Shown here one piece after another: positions 36,580 through 44,881 of a stretch of DNA of 64,000 bases (positions are counted from its first letter, which is position 1; each line of letters starts with the position of its first letter). The notes beneath the pieces are model-generated. The model was not told where the DNA came from. It saw nothing but the letters and a program-made list of their open reading frames with translations, and ran no database searches. This DNA comes from Proteobacteria bacterium 005FR1 (GTDB lineage Bacteria > Pseudomonadota > Gammaproteobacteria > Pseudomonadales > Cellvibrionaceae), in assembly GCA_026192395.1 (NCBI GenBank), contig WACF01000001.1:2602309-2666308 (forward strand), read 5' to 3'. The position numbers were made by a program, and so were the translations under genes.

Positions 36580-37836
36580 ATGCGATTACCCAACCCGCGC
36601 GCCATGATATTGCCACTCATGCTGGCAGCTTCGGCGCAGCTGAATGCCGAGGAACTGAGTTTTGCCAAGCCTGAAGACGTGGGAATGTCCTCCCGCGCCT
36701 TGGAAGCCATTGACCCACTGATGAAGGGCTATGTTGAGAGCGGTCAGCTGCAGGGCATCGTCACCATGGTGGCTCGAAAAGGGGAAGTGGTTTACTTCGA
36801 CAAGTACGGCAAACTGAATGCGGAGTCCGGCGCGCCGGTGGAGCTGGACAGTCTGTTTCGCATCTATTCCATGACCAAGCCGGTCACGACAGTCGCTGCG
36901 ATGACCCTCTATGAAGAAGGCAAGTTTCAACTGACCGATCCGGTTTCCAAGTACCTGCCGGAGTTCAAGAACACCAAAGTGATGATGGACGGCAAGCTGG
37001 TGGAGCAGAAGAGTCCGCTCACCATTCAGCAGCTGATGAGCCACACCTCCGGCTTGACCTATGGGCTGTTCGGCAGTTCCGAGGTGGACAAGATGTATCA
37101 GAAGGCCGGCATTCTGACCGAGCCGAACCTCGAGGCGTTCTCCAAGAATGTGGCGGCTCAGCCCTTGGCATTCCAGCCCGGTGATCGCTGGAACTACAGC
37201 GTTTCGGTAGACATTCTCGGACGTCTGATCGAGGTGGTATCCGGGCAGCCGCTGGATAAGTTCTTGAAGCAGCGCATCTTCGATCCGCTGGAAATGGACG
37301 ATACCTTCTTCCAAGTGCCCGCCGACAAGGTCAACCGTTACGGCACAAACCATCAGTTCGATAAAGACGGCAATCTGCAAATCATCGGCCGTCCGGAAGC
37401 CAACAGGTATGTGGACGTTCAGTTCGTCTCCGGTGGCGGCGGCCTGATTTCCACGGCTGACGACTACATGCGTTTCAGCCTGATGATGCTTAACGGCGGC
37501 GAACTGCACGGCGCGCGCATTCTGGGTCGCAAAACAGTCGACTACATGACCCAGAATCATCTGAATGGCATCTTCACTAATACTGACGGCACAGGTGCTT
37601 CCAACGGTCGACCTGGCTTTGGCTTCGGCCTCGGGTTTGCGGTCACTTTGGATCCGGTTCTCACCGGCACCATCGGTTCCGTCGGCGAGTATTACTGGAG
37701 CGGTGTGGCGGGTACCATTTTCTGGATCGATCCCGTTGAGGAGCTGATCACCATCTCCATGATTCAGCAGCGCGGTTCGCGAGTACCTTTGCGTGAAAAT
37801 CTCAAGGCGATTACCTACGGCGCCATTACGGACTGA
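36580..37836 (+). CDS. Beta-lactamase-fold serine hydrolase (EstB/class C-like), copy 1
   Basis: The 418-residue protein has a signal peptide (MILPLMLAASAQLNA) and the serine beta-lactamase/penicillin-binding fold: catalytic S97-M-T-K100 in RIYSMTKPVT, the tyrosine motif YSV at about 206 in WNYSVSVDILGRL, and a late GGGG-rich strand (VSGGGGLISTADDY). The final GVAGTIFWIDP stands where HTG/KTG motifs occur. The family includes esterases and low-activity beta-lactamase relatives; substrate unknown. A close paralogue follows after 63 bp. Confidence 0.9.
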   Translation: MRLPNPRAMILPLMLAASAQLNAEELSFAKPEDVGMSSRALEAIDPLMKGYVESGQLQGIVTMVARKGEVVYFDKYGKLNAESGAPVELDSLFRIYSMTKPVTTVAAMTLYEEGKFQLTDPVSKYLPEFKNTKVMMDGKLVEQKSPLTIQQLMSHTSGLTYGLFGSSEVDKMYQKAGILTEPNLEAFSKNVAAQPLAFQPGDRWNYSVSVDILGRLIEVVSGQPLDKFLKQRIFDPLEMDDTFFQVPADKVNRYGTNHQFDKDGNLQIIGRPEANRYVDVQFVSGGGGLISTADDYMRFSLMMLNGGELHGARILGRKTVDYMTQNHLNGIFTNTDGTGASNGRPGFGFGLGFAVTLDPVLTGTIGSVGEYYWSGVAGTIFWIDPVEELITISMIQQRGSRVPLRENLKAITYGAITD

Positions 37837-37899
37837 TAAGGACGGCGGCCGATGGTCACCGATTTAGATAGACAAATAAAGATTTCGAGGAAGATAACT

Positions 37900-39171
37900 A
37901 TGCGTATTGTTGCAAGTTTGTTGTTGGCCGCTTCACTAAGCGCCTGCAGCACCATGGATGCGGGCCGAAGCGACGGCGACAACCTGGCTTATGACAAGCC
38001 GGAAAGCGTCGGCATGTCCTCAGAGCGCCTGGCGCGAATCAATCCCGTGATGCAGAGCTATGTGGATCAGGGCGAGCTGGCGGGGATCGTCACCATGGTG
38101 GCCCGCAATGGCAAGGTCGTTCACTTCGAGAAGTTCGGCGATCTGAACATGGAGACTGGGGAAGACATTCAGAAGGACAGCATTTTCCGCATCTATTCCA
38201 TGTCCAAGCCGATCACGACCGTCGCTGCGATGATGCTCTACGAAGACGGCAAGTTTCAGCTTACCGATCCCGTGGAAAAATATCTGCCGGAATTCAATAA
38301 CGTCATGGTATTGACCGAAGATGGCAAGCTGGAAAAGCAGGCGCGCCCCTTCACTATCCAGATGTTGATGTCTCACACCGCGGGCCTGACTTATGGTGTG
38401 TTCGGCAATACCCCGGTCGACCAGCAATACCGCAAGGCCGGCATTTTGCGGGACAAGGATTTGGCGGAAATGGTCAGCGATCTGGGCAATATTCCGCTGC
38501 AGTATCAGCCCGGCACCCGCTGGCATTACAGCGTGTCAGTGGACGTACTGGGACGCCTGATCGAAGTGGTTTCCGGTCAGCCGTTGGATCAGTTCCTCGA
38601 GGAGCGCATCTTTGCTCCGCTGCGCATGGACGACACCTTCTTTGAAGTACCGGCCGACAAGCTGGCTCGCTTCGGCACCAACCATCAGTACAACCCGGAG
38701 ACCCGGAAGCTGGAAGTGATGGATCAGCCGACGACCAGCCAATTCGCTAACGATGTGACCTTCTTCTCCGGCGGCGGCGGTCTGCTGTCCACGGCGGAAG
38801 ATTACATGCGCTTTTCCCAGATGCTGCTGAACGGCGGCGAGCTGGACGGCGTGCGGATTCTGGGTAAGAAGACTGTGGATTACATGACTCGGAACCACCT
38901 GAATGGGATCTTCGCGCTCCGCAGCGGAGAGAACGCCCAGAACCGTCCGGGTTCAGGCTTCGGGCTTGGTTTCGGTGTGGTGGTGGATCCGGCGGCGTCC
39001 GGCGTGATCAGCTCTCAGGGCGAGTACTACTGGGGTGGCGCGGCCGGTACAATCTTCTGGATCGATCCGGTGGAAGATCTGATTGCCATCGTGATGGTGC
39101 AGCACATGAACGTGCAGGTGCCGCTGCGTAATACCATGAAAGCCCTTACTTATGGTGCCATTGTCGAGTAA
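37900..39171 (+). CDS. Beta-lactamase-fold serine hydrolase lipoprotein, copy 2
   Basis: From the ATG at 37900 (GAGGAAG upstream) the protein is 423 residues and begins with a lipoprotein signal with lipobox LSAC (C16). It is clearly paralogous to the preceding gene along its length: S100-M-S-K103 in RIYSMSKPIT, the YSV motif in WHYSVSVDVLGRL, and FSGGGGLLSTAEDYMRF. The two differ in export: copy 1 has an ordinary signal peptide and copy 2 a lipid anchor, so they may work in different envelope locations. The pair ends at a tandem repeat and a strong hairpin. Confidence 0.9.
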   Translation: MRIVASLLLAASLSACSTMDAGRSDGDNLAYDKPESVGMSSERLARINPVMQSYVDQGELAGIVTMVARNGKVVHFEKFGDLNMETGEDIQKDSIFRIYSMSKPITTVAAMMLYEDGKFQLTDPVEKYLPEFNNVMVLTEDGKLEKQARPFTIQMLMSHTAGLTYGVFGNTPVDQQYRKAGILRDKDLAEMVSDLGNIPLQYQPGTRWHYSVSVDVLGRLIEVVSGQPLDQFLEERIFAPLRMDDTFFEVPADKLARFGTNHQYNPETRKLEVMDQPTTSQFANDVTFFSGGGGLLSTAEDYMRFSQMLLNGGELDGVRILGKKTVDYMTRNHLNGIFALRSGENAQNRPGSGFGLGFGVVVDPAASGVISSQGEYYWGGAAGTIFWIDPVEDLIAIVMVQHMNVQVPLRNTMKALTYGAIVE

Positions 39172-39183
39172 GCGCTAGACCTG

Positions 39184-39321
39184 GATTCCGGCCTTCGCCG
39201 GAATGACGAAAAAAGGGCGGCCTTCGCCGGAATGACGAAAAAAGGGCGGCCTTCGCCGGAATGACGAAAAAAGGGCGGCCTTCGCCGGAATGACGAAAAA
39301 AGGGGCCTTCGCCGGAATGAC
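39184..39321. repeat. 29-bp tandem repeat of an ATTCCGGC-type hairpin element
   Basis: CCTTCGCCGGAATGACG recurs at 39192, 39221, 39250, 39279 and 39306 (spacing 29, 29, 29, 27). The first copy is a full palindrome (ATTCCGGC-CTTC-GCCGGAAT). It belongs to the common proteobacterial intergenic hairpin type whose translation reads FVIPAKAGIQ. The copies are contiguous without spacers, so it is not a CRISPR. Confidence 0.9.
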
Positions 39322-39348
39322 AAAAAAGGGGCCAGCGGCCCCTTTTTT
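39322..39348. terminator. Strong bidirectional terminator
   Basis: AAAAAAGGGGCC, loop AGC, then GGCCCCTTTTTT form a perfect 12-bp stem with an A-tract before and a T-tract after. It can terminate the serine-hydrolase transcript on the plus strand and the rhodanese gene on the minus strand. Confidence 0.9.
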
Positions 39349-39456
39349 CATTTCCCAGCCGGTACTCCTTCCCTGAGATCCCGGCATTTCCGCCGAAGCT
39401 GGCCCCGCGAAGCGTTTTGGGTCTCCCTGGCGGTCATCTCGCATCTCACCGTCATC

Positions 39457-39813
39457 TCACTCCGACTTCTCGCGAACCTTGCGCGCGTCGGCGATCCCGC
39501 CAAGGTTCTCGACATTCGTATAGCCCATTTCCTCCAGCGCTGTTTTGGCAACCCCGGCACGACCGCCACTGCGACAGAAAAGTTTGATGGGCGTGTCTTT
39601 ATCGATATTGAGCGCCCCGACGCCCGCGCGGATTTCGCTATGTGGGATCAGCGGGACTCCTGCGATGTGGTCGGACTGGTACTCGGATCCGGATCTGACG
39701 TCGATCCAGACCGCCTCTTTGGCACTGGCCGATACGCTGGCGAGCAGCGCTGCAAAGCCCAGCACCAGTGCGGCGAGAGTTTGCGTTACGGATGAAGCAA
39801 TTTGCGATTTCAT
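39457..39813 (-). CDS. Periplasmic single-domain rhodanese (PspE-like)
   Basis: The 118-residue protein has a signal peptide (LAALVLGFAALLASVSASA) and one rhodanese domain: VWIDVRSGSEYQSDHIAGVPLIPH, and the active-site cysteine C80 in LFCRSGGRAGVA. It should be an exported sulphur-transferase of the PspE type. The gene is transcribed toward the terminator at 39322. Its reaction in vivo is not known from context. Confidence 0.9.
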   Translation of the reverse strand: MKSQIASSVTQTLAALVLGFAALLASVSASAKEAVWIDVRSGSEYQSDHIAGVPLIPHSEIRAGVGALNIDKDTPIKLFCRSGGRAGVAKTALEEMGYTNVENLGGIADARKVREKSE

Positions 39814-39971
39814 GGGTCACCCTTTTTCTTTTGCTATCTTGTGTTGACGGTCGATCCTGCGGCGCACATCGGGCGCACGCAAGAAATCCAGTCGCGGCCG
39901 GGCAACACTAGCACATCCCGGCGGGTCGAACCTACAGCAGGATCATCAATCGCAGACCCTACTTAGCAGAG

Positions 39972-40949
39972 ATGGCAGATATGGCGACAGCAGCGACAAG
40001 CGATCTTGGCTCTCCCTCCGCGCCTGATGAGTTCGGCTCCCGGTTGCCGGGCGACCACGCCAGCCGCCGACTGGCCATGGAACGGCAGCACCACAAGCAC
40101 GCGACTTCCTGGCACAGCAAGATCTTTCATGTGGAGAACGGGTATTCCATCCACGGCCTTATCCGCCAGTGTCTGCGGCTGGCCGGACTGCATGGTCGCG
40201 GCCAGGAAAACGCGCGCAAGATCGAGCTGCGTGAACATGCCTTCGAAAGTCCGCGACTGCCCGATGCCTTCCACGGTTTCCGCATCCTTCATCTGAGCGA
40301 TCTGCACTTGGATATGGATTTGCAAACCACCCATGCGATCACCGAACGGGTTCGCGGCCTGGAGTACGACATCTGCGTGCTGACAGGTGACTACCGGGCC
40401 AATACCTTCGGTGAAAGCGCGCGGGCGATGGAGCTGATGGCAGGGCTTCGCAGCCACCTCGGGGAGACGGTTTATGCGATTCTCGGCAATCATGACAGCA
40501 TTCAGATGCTGCCGAAGATGGAGGCGATGGGGATCCAGGTGCTGATGAACGAGGGCTTGCAACTCACCCGGAATGGTCAGTCCATCGGTCTCGCCGGAAT
40601 TGACGATGCACACTACTTTGAACTGCACGATGTTGCCGGGGCATACCGGGCGATCGCCGAGGAGCCGGTAAAGATTCTGCTCTCACACACCCCGGAGGTA
40701 TTCGACGAAGCGGCACGAGCCGGTTTCGACATCTTTCTCTGCGGCCATACTCACGGCGGGCAGATTTGTCTGCCGGGAGGGATTCCGGTAGTGCTGGAAG
40801 CAAGGGCGCCGCGATTTCTCGGCAAGGGAGCGTGGAAGCACGGGCAAATGCAAGGCTACACCTCGGCAGGTGCAAGCACATCGGTGGTCAATGTGCGGCT
40901 GAACTGTCCGCCGGAGATAACCATCCATACCTTGCGTCGGGCAGCGTGA
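39972..40949 (+). CDS. Calcineurin-like metallophosphoesterase
   Basis: The 325-residue protein carries all metallophosphoesterase motifs: LSDLHLD (D-x-H), LTGDYR (GD), LGNHDS (GNHD), a histidine in LLSHTPE and GHTHGGQI. It has no signal peptide; the first 85 residues are a polar extension before the phosphoesterase domain. It most resembles the YkuE/YaeI-type enzymes. The substrate is unknown. It converges with the CDP-archaeol-synthase-like gene, with 5 bp between the stops. Confidence 0.9.
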   Translation: MADMATAATSDLGSPSAPDEFGSRLPGDHASRRLAMERQHHKHATSWHSKIFHVENGYSIHGLIRQCLRLAGLHGRGQENARKIELREHAFESPRLPDAFHGFRILHLSDLHLDMDLQTTHAITERVRGLEYDICVLTGDYRANTFGESARAMELMAGLRSHLGETVYAILGNHDSIQMLPKMEAMGIQVLMNEGLQLTRNGQSIGLAGIDDAHYFELHDVAGAYRAIAEEPVKILLSHTPEVFDEAARAGFDIFLCGHTHGGQICLPGGIPVVLEARAPRFLGKGAWKHGQMQGYTSAGASTSVVNVRLNCPPEITIHTLRRAA

Positions 40950-40954
40950 GGCCT

Positions 40955-41434
40955 TCAGTGAGGAACCCGCCGCAGGCCCAAGCGGTAGAGCAGCGGCGAC
41001 AGCGTGATGTCCACCACGACAAATCCGATTGCGGCGGGGATCAGGACGGCCCAGCCATAACCAAAGCCCGCATTCAGGATGCAGACGGGAATCAGTGCTT
41101 CCGGAACCTGATCGAGAAATACTGCCTTCGCACTTGAATCGAGACCGAGACGTCGCTTCAGAAAACTCGAAAGCAAATCCCCCACCATTGCACCGACCCC
41201 AATCAGCGCGCCTTCCAACCAGCCGAATCCCAGCAGCCAACCCGCAAAACCGGTCGCCAGAATTGCCGCCACGAGTCCGCGCCAGGTTTTGGTGGCGCCA
41301 AACAACGGGCGGCCGTCCGGCAGCACGATACCGCCGTCGATTCGCCAATCGGCGGCACGACCCATGAACTTGCCGAGCACCACTGGCGCGCCATTGGCGA
41401 CAATCAACAGAAGGGCGATCGCAAGGATGAGCAT
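40955..41434 (-). CDS. CDP-archaeol synthase-like membrane protein (CarS/DUF46 family)
   Basis: The 159-residue integral membrane protein shows the CarS family signatures: GKFMG, IDGGIVLPDGRPLFGATKTWRG, and GDLLSSFLKRR, then FLDQVPEALIPV, with four to five hydrophobic helices. CarS transfers CTP-derived cytidylate to archaetidate-type lipids in archaea; bacterial members of the family occur but their substrate is not established to my knowledge. A bacterial role in CDP-lipid formation is therefore inference. It sits 95 bp from the VanZ-like gene on the same strand. Confidence 0.82.
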   Translation of the reverse strand: MLILAIALLLIVANGAPVVLGKFMGRAADWRIDGGIVLPDGRPLFGATKTWRGLVAAILATGFAGWLLGFGWLEGALIGVGAMVGDLLSSFLKRRLGLDSSAKAVFLDQVPEALIPVCILNAGFGYGWAVLIPAAIGFVVVDITLSPLLYRLGLRRVPH

Positions 41435-41529
41435 CGATAAAATTACCGACCCTAATAAGACAGCGTCTCGGCAATCAGACCAGCGCCGGTGTCGCCGGTT
41501 GCATGGGGTTTAGATTGAGTGCTCGGGCC

Positions 41530-41922
41530 TCATCGCAGCCGACCGATGAGGTGCTCATCGATCGCAGGCCAGATCAAACGTCCCAATCCGTAGGCCAGCA
41601 GAATGCCAACGCCGTTGGCGACGAAGTCCCACAGGTCGAACAACCTCGTGGGCAAGAAATGCTGCACGAACTCGATCAGCAGAGAATAGAGGAGCAGCCC
41701 GAAGACCGCCCACCAGGGAAGCCGCGGCGATGGCCAGGCTGCGCGCAATGACAATGTCAGCCCGAACCATCCAGCTGCATGCAGGACTTTATCCGACGCC
41801 GTCTCGAAAATGGCGCCGGGGGCGGGCGTCAGCGACAGGTAGGTACCATAGCCAATCAAAACGATGAATACGTTCCAGGCGGCAATCAGATAGAGCCGGT
41901 AGGCGGAACTGTGTTGCCCCAT
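41530..41922 (-). CDS. VanZ-like membrane protein
   Basis: The 130-residue protein has four hydrophobic helices and the VanZ-type signature DKVLHAAGWFGLTL followed by LLIEFVQHFLPTRLFDLWDFVANGVG, in which E, Q, F and D of the EFxQxFxxxRxxDxxD-like motif are kept. The ATG at 41922 shares one base with the secB stop (TGATG), so it is translationally coupled to secB. The function of VanZ-like proteins outside glycopeptide operons is unknown. Confidence 0.85.
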   Translation of the reverse strand: MGQHSSAYRLYLIAAWNVFIVLIGYGTYLSLTPAPGAIFETASDKVLHAAGWFGLTLSLRAAWPSPRLPWWAVFGLLLYSLLIEFVQHFLPTRLFDLWDFVANGVGILLAYGLGRLIWPAIDEHLIGRLR

Positions 41923-42449
41923 CAATTGACCGACTGATCGCCCTGCTCGGAATTGCCTTCTTCTCCCTTGGCCTGGGACTGAGACACCGCCTGGGCAAAC
42001 AGGGCGTCGAAGTTGATCGGCGGCAGCATCAACGCGGGGAAGCTGCCCTTGGTGGCCAGGCTGTCGACGGTTTCACGGGCGTAGGGGAAGAGAATCTGCA
42101 GACACATGGTGTTGAGAACCTGAGTCAGCTGACGATCTTCCAGGCCGCGAATGGCGAACACGCCGGCCTGCTGAATCTCGATCAGGAAGGCGACTTTGTC
42201 TTCCAGCTTGACGGTGATGGTCAGCGCGAGCACCACTTCATACTGGTTTTCCCCAGTCTTCTGGTTTTTGCTGCTGATTTCCTGGTTGACTTGCGGCTTC
42301 CAGGGCTGGCTGAAGGCGCTCACGCCCATGGGCGCTTCGAAGGAAAGGTCTTTGATGTAAACACGCTGGACGGCGAACTGCTGGCCATTGCCGGCCTGGC
42401 CCTGAGCTTCCTGCGCGTTATCGTTGGCTTGTCGCTTGTCATCTGCCAT
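41922..42449 (-). CDS. secB: Protein-export chaperone SecB
   Basis: SecB keeps preproteins unfolded for delivery to SecA. The 175-residue protein contains FAVQRVYIKDLSFEAP, WKPQVNQEI, the VVLALTITVKLEDKVAFLIEIQQAGVF strand region and the LFPYARETVDSL and FPALMLPPINFDALF segments typical of the family, with acidic Gln-rich tails. It lies 39 bp downstream of a rhodanese gene; in Pseudomonas a glutaredoxin gene (grxC) stands between these two, absent here. Confidence 0.96.
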   Translation of the reverse strand: MADDKRQANDNAQEAQGQAGNGQQFAVQRVYIKDLSFEAPMGVSAFSQPWKPQVNQEISSKNQKTGENQYEVVLALTITVKLEDKVAFLIEIQQAGVFAIRGLEDRQLTQVLNTMCLQILFPYARETVDSLATKGSFPALMLPPINFDALFAQAVSQSQAKGEEGNSEQGDQSVN

Positions 42450-42488
42450 GGACTGATTACTCCGAAAAATCGAAATCTGAAGATTGGA

Positions 42489-42896
42489 TTATTTTACGAC
42501 TGGCAGATTCTGGTTCTGCCATTCCATCATGCCGCCCTGCAGGCGCCCCACCTGGAATTCCTTCTTGCGCAGGTTGCTGCCAACGCTGCCCGCATGCTGA
42601 CCCATCTTGTCGGCAAGCACGATCAACTTGTCCTTGTAGGGCAGCAGCTCTTCCCATCGATCATCGATCTTGTTGAAGGGAATATGCAGGGCGTTGACGA
42701 TATGTCCGCTGTTGTACTCGGCGGATTCCCGAATATCGAGAACCACCGCTTCGTCCTTGTTCATCAGACGGGTGAGCTCATGAGCGGACAGGGTCTGGCC
42801 GCCGCGGCGCTTTTCATTCCAGAAGAAAACATAGAGCAAAACGAGGAAGGCGGCGACCAGCAGGTACTGCTCGCTGATAAAGACGAAAAAATCCAC
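42489..42896 (-). CDS. yibN: Membrane-anchored rhodanese-like protein (YibN type) lacking the catalytic cysteine
   Basis: The 135-residue protein has one N-terminal transmembrane helix (YLLVAAFLVLLYVFFW) and a cytosolic rhodanese fold (AVVLDIRESAEYNSGHIVNALHIPF, then WEELLPYKDKLIVLADKMGQHAG). Where sulphurtransferases have Cys in the loop, this one reads LADKMGQ, and there is no cysteine in the whole protein, so it cannot be a classical sulphurtransferase. Similar membrane rhodaneses of the secB region are known as YibN. It lies 5' of secB, divergent from gpmI. Confidence 0.9.
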   Translation of the reverse strand: MDFFVFISEQYLLVAAFLVLLYVFFWNEKRRGGQTLSAHELTRLMNKDEAVVLDIRESAEYNSGHIVNALHIPFNKIDDRWEELLPYKDKLIVLADKMGQHAGSVGSNLRKKEFQVGRLQGGMMEWQNQNLPVVK

Positions 42897-43229
42897 TTGC
42901 TTTTAAGCCTCTTGGATATAGCCCCGGGAAGAATGGGAGTTGTGCCGGCACTTGCGGTTCGAGCGGTCACCGTGTGCGGTGACCACGACAGCCCCCGGGC
43001 GGCAAAGTAGCCCAGCGCCAGGACACATGGACCCGCGGGGGACTGCCCGTTGGGGTCCGGCAGTATACACCATGATCACGGCAGAGCCGAAACGGCAAGC
43101 GGGCGCGGGGCGCCGGAGTCATAGAGTTGAGGGATCTAAGCCAGTAGAATGGCGGTCCATTGACCGAAATGATTGCTGGTCGACTGGATCAGCGACTTTT
43201 ACCCATTCCCCAAAAGGCCCCTGGACTCA

Positions 43230-44777
43230 ATGACTGAAGCGAAGCGACCCCTGGTACTGATCGTTATTGACGGATTCGGCTACTCCAGCGAAACCAAATA
43301 CAACGCCATCGCCGCCGCCAAGGCGCCGGTATGGAACAAATTGTGGGAAACAGCACCCCATACGCTGATCAATACCTCGGGCATGGCCGTCGGGCTACCG
43401 CAAGGCCAGATGGGCAACTCCGAAGTTGGCCACATGACTCTCGGCGCCGGCCGTGTTGTGTACCAGAGCTACACACGAATCAACAAGGCCATCGAAGACG
43501 GCAGCTTTAACGAAAATCCGGTGTACACCGAGGCCATCGACAAGGCGGTCAGCAATGGCAAGGCCGTCCATATCCTCGGTCTGCTATCGCCGGGCGGGGT
43601 TCACAGTCACGAAAAGCATATTTTTGCGATGATCCGTCTCGCCGCGCAACGCGGCGCCGAACGCATTTACCTGCACGCCTTTCTGGATGGCCGGGACACC
43701 CCGCCGCGCAGTGCGGCCGAATCCCTGCGCAAGGCGGAAGCACTGTTTTCCGAACTGGGCCGCGGCCGGGTGGCCAGCCTGATCGGCCGCTTTTACGCAA
43801 TGGATCGGGACAACCGTTGGGAGCGAGTAAAAGCTGCTTATGATCTGCTGGCGGACGGTCAGTGCGATACGCGCTTCGACAGCGCCGAAGCCGGCCTCGA
43901 GGCGGCCTATGAGCGCGACGAGAACGATGAATTCGTCAAACCCACCTGCATTTTGGATGGTGCGGGCGAAGCCGCCCGGATCGAAGATGGTGACGCTGTC
44001 ATCTTCATGAACTTCCGGCCGGATCGCGCCCGTCAAATCAGCCGCGTATTCACTGAGAGGGGGTTCAGCGAATTCCCCGCCCGGCAGCCAAAGCTGGCGG
44101 CCTTCGTCCAGACTACCGAATACAGCGCGGACATTGACGCCCCGATCGCCTTCCCACCGCAGAGCCTCGCCAATTCTCTTGGCGAATACCTGTCGAAGCG
44201 AGGCAAAACCCAGTTGCGGATCGCCGAGACGGAAAAGTACGCCCACGTCACCTTCTTCTTCAGCGGTGGACAGGAGGAATGCTACGAGGGAGAAGATCGC
44301 GTGCTGGTCCCGTCGCCAAAAGTGCCCACCTACGACTTGCAACCGGAGATGAGCGCCCCCGAGGTTACCGACAAGCTGGTGGATGCGATCAAGTCCGGCA
44401 AGTACGACACCATCATCTGTAACTACGCCAACTGCGACCAGGTGGGCCATACCGGGGTGTTCGAAGCGGCCGTGGAAGCGGTGGAAGCAGTGGACGCCTG
44501 TATCGGCCGCGTCTTTGCCGCGCTCGAATCAGTGGACGGTGAGGCACTGGTTACAGCGGATCATGGCAATGTCGAAGAGATGTTTGACGATAAAACCGGC
44601 CAGCCGATGACTCAGCACACCACCACGCCAGTCCCGCTTGTCTACGTGGGCAGCCGCAAGCTGTCGTTTGCAGACGAGGGTTCCCTGGCCGATATCGCAC
44701 CGACCATGCTGCGTCTGATGGGCTTGGACAAGCCGGCCGAAATGACCGGCCGCAGCCTGGTAGAACTGGAACAATAA
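43230..44777 (+). CDS. gpmI: 2,3-bisphosphoglycerate-independent phosphoglycerate mutase
   Basis: GpmI interconverts 3- and 2-phosphoglycerate with a manganese-dependent phosphoserine mechanism. From the ATG at 43230 the protein is 515 residues, the family norm. The metal-ligand motif VLIVIDGFG, nucleophile serine in [15 protein letters not shown] (about S64), [24 protein letters not shown], and the late ADHGNVEEM and QHTTTPVP motifs are all present. An upstream in-frame ATG at 43173 adds 19 unrelated residues and is not preferred. It begins the conserved gpmI-envC-ctpA-yibQ run. Confidence 0.96.
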   Translation: MTEAKRPLVLIVIDGFGYSSETKYNAIAAAKAPVWNKLWETAPHTLINTSGMAVGLPQGQMGNSEVGHMTLGAGRVVYQSYTRINKAIEDGSFNENPVYTEAIDKAVSNGKAVHILGLLSPGGVHSHEKHIFAMIRLAAQRGAERIYLHAFLDGRDTPPRSAAESLRKAEALFSELGRGRVASLIGRFYAMDRDNRWERVKAAYDLLADGQCDTRFDSAEAGLEAAYERDENDEFVKPTCILDGAGEAARIEDGDAVIFMNFRPDRARQISRVFTERGFSEFPARQPKLAAFVQTTEYSADIDAPIAFPPQSLANSLGEYLSKRGKTQLRIAETEKYAHVTFFFSGGQEECYEGEDRVLVPSPKVPTYDLQPEMSAPEVTDKLVDAIKSGKYDTIICNYANCDQVGHTGVFEAAVEAVEAVDACIGRVFAALESVDGEALVTADHGNVEEMFDDKTGQPMTQHTTTPVPLVYVGSRKLSFADEGSLADIAPTMLRLMGLDKPAEMTGRSLVELEQ

Positions 44778-44799
44778 GAGCTCCCCAATTACCTGTCGC

Positions 44800-44822
44800 T
44801 GTGCTCCCGCAACGGGAGCACA
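44800..44822. other. Perfect hairpin between gpmI and envC
   Basis: TGTGCTCCCG, loop CAA, CGGGAGCACA form a perfect 10-bp stem 22 bp after gpmI. No T-tract follows, so partial termination or mRNA stabilisation is possible rather than full termination. Confidence 0.6.
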
Positions 44823-44881
44823 TGAGCTAAGCTTGCCGGACCACTCCATAAAGCTGCGAGGCCCCGGCTTCGTCTGTTGTC

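Noticed and set aside
39184-39321. CRISPR-like short repeats
   Set aside because: Units are contiguous with no spacers and form a hairpin element; no cas genes.
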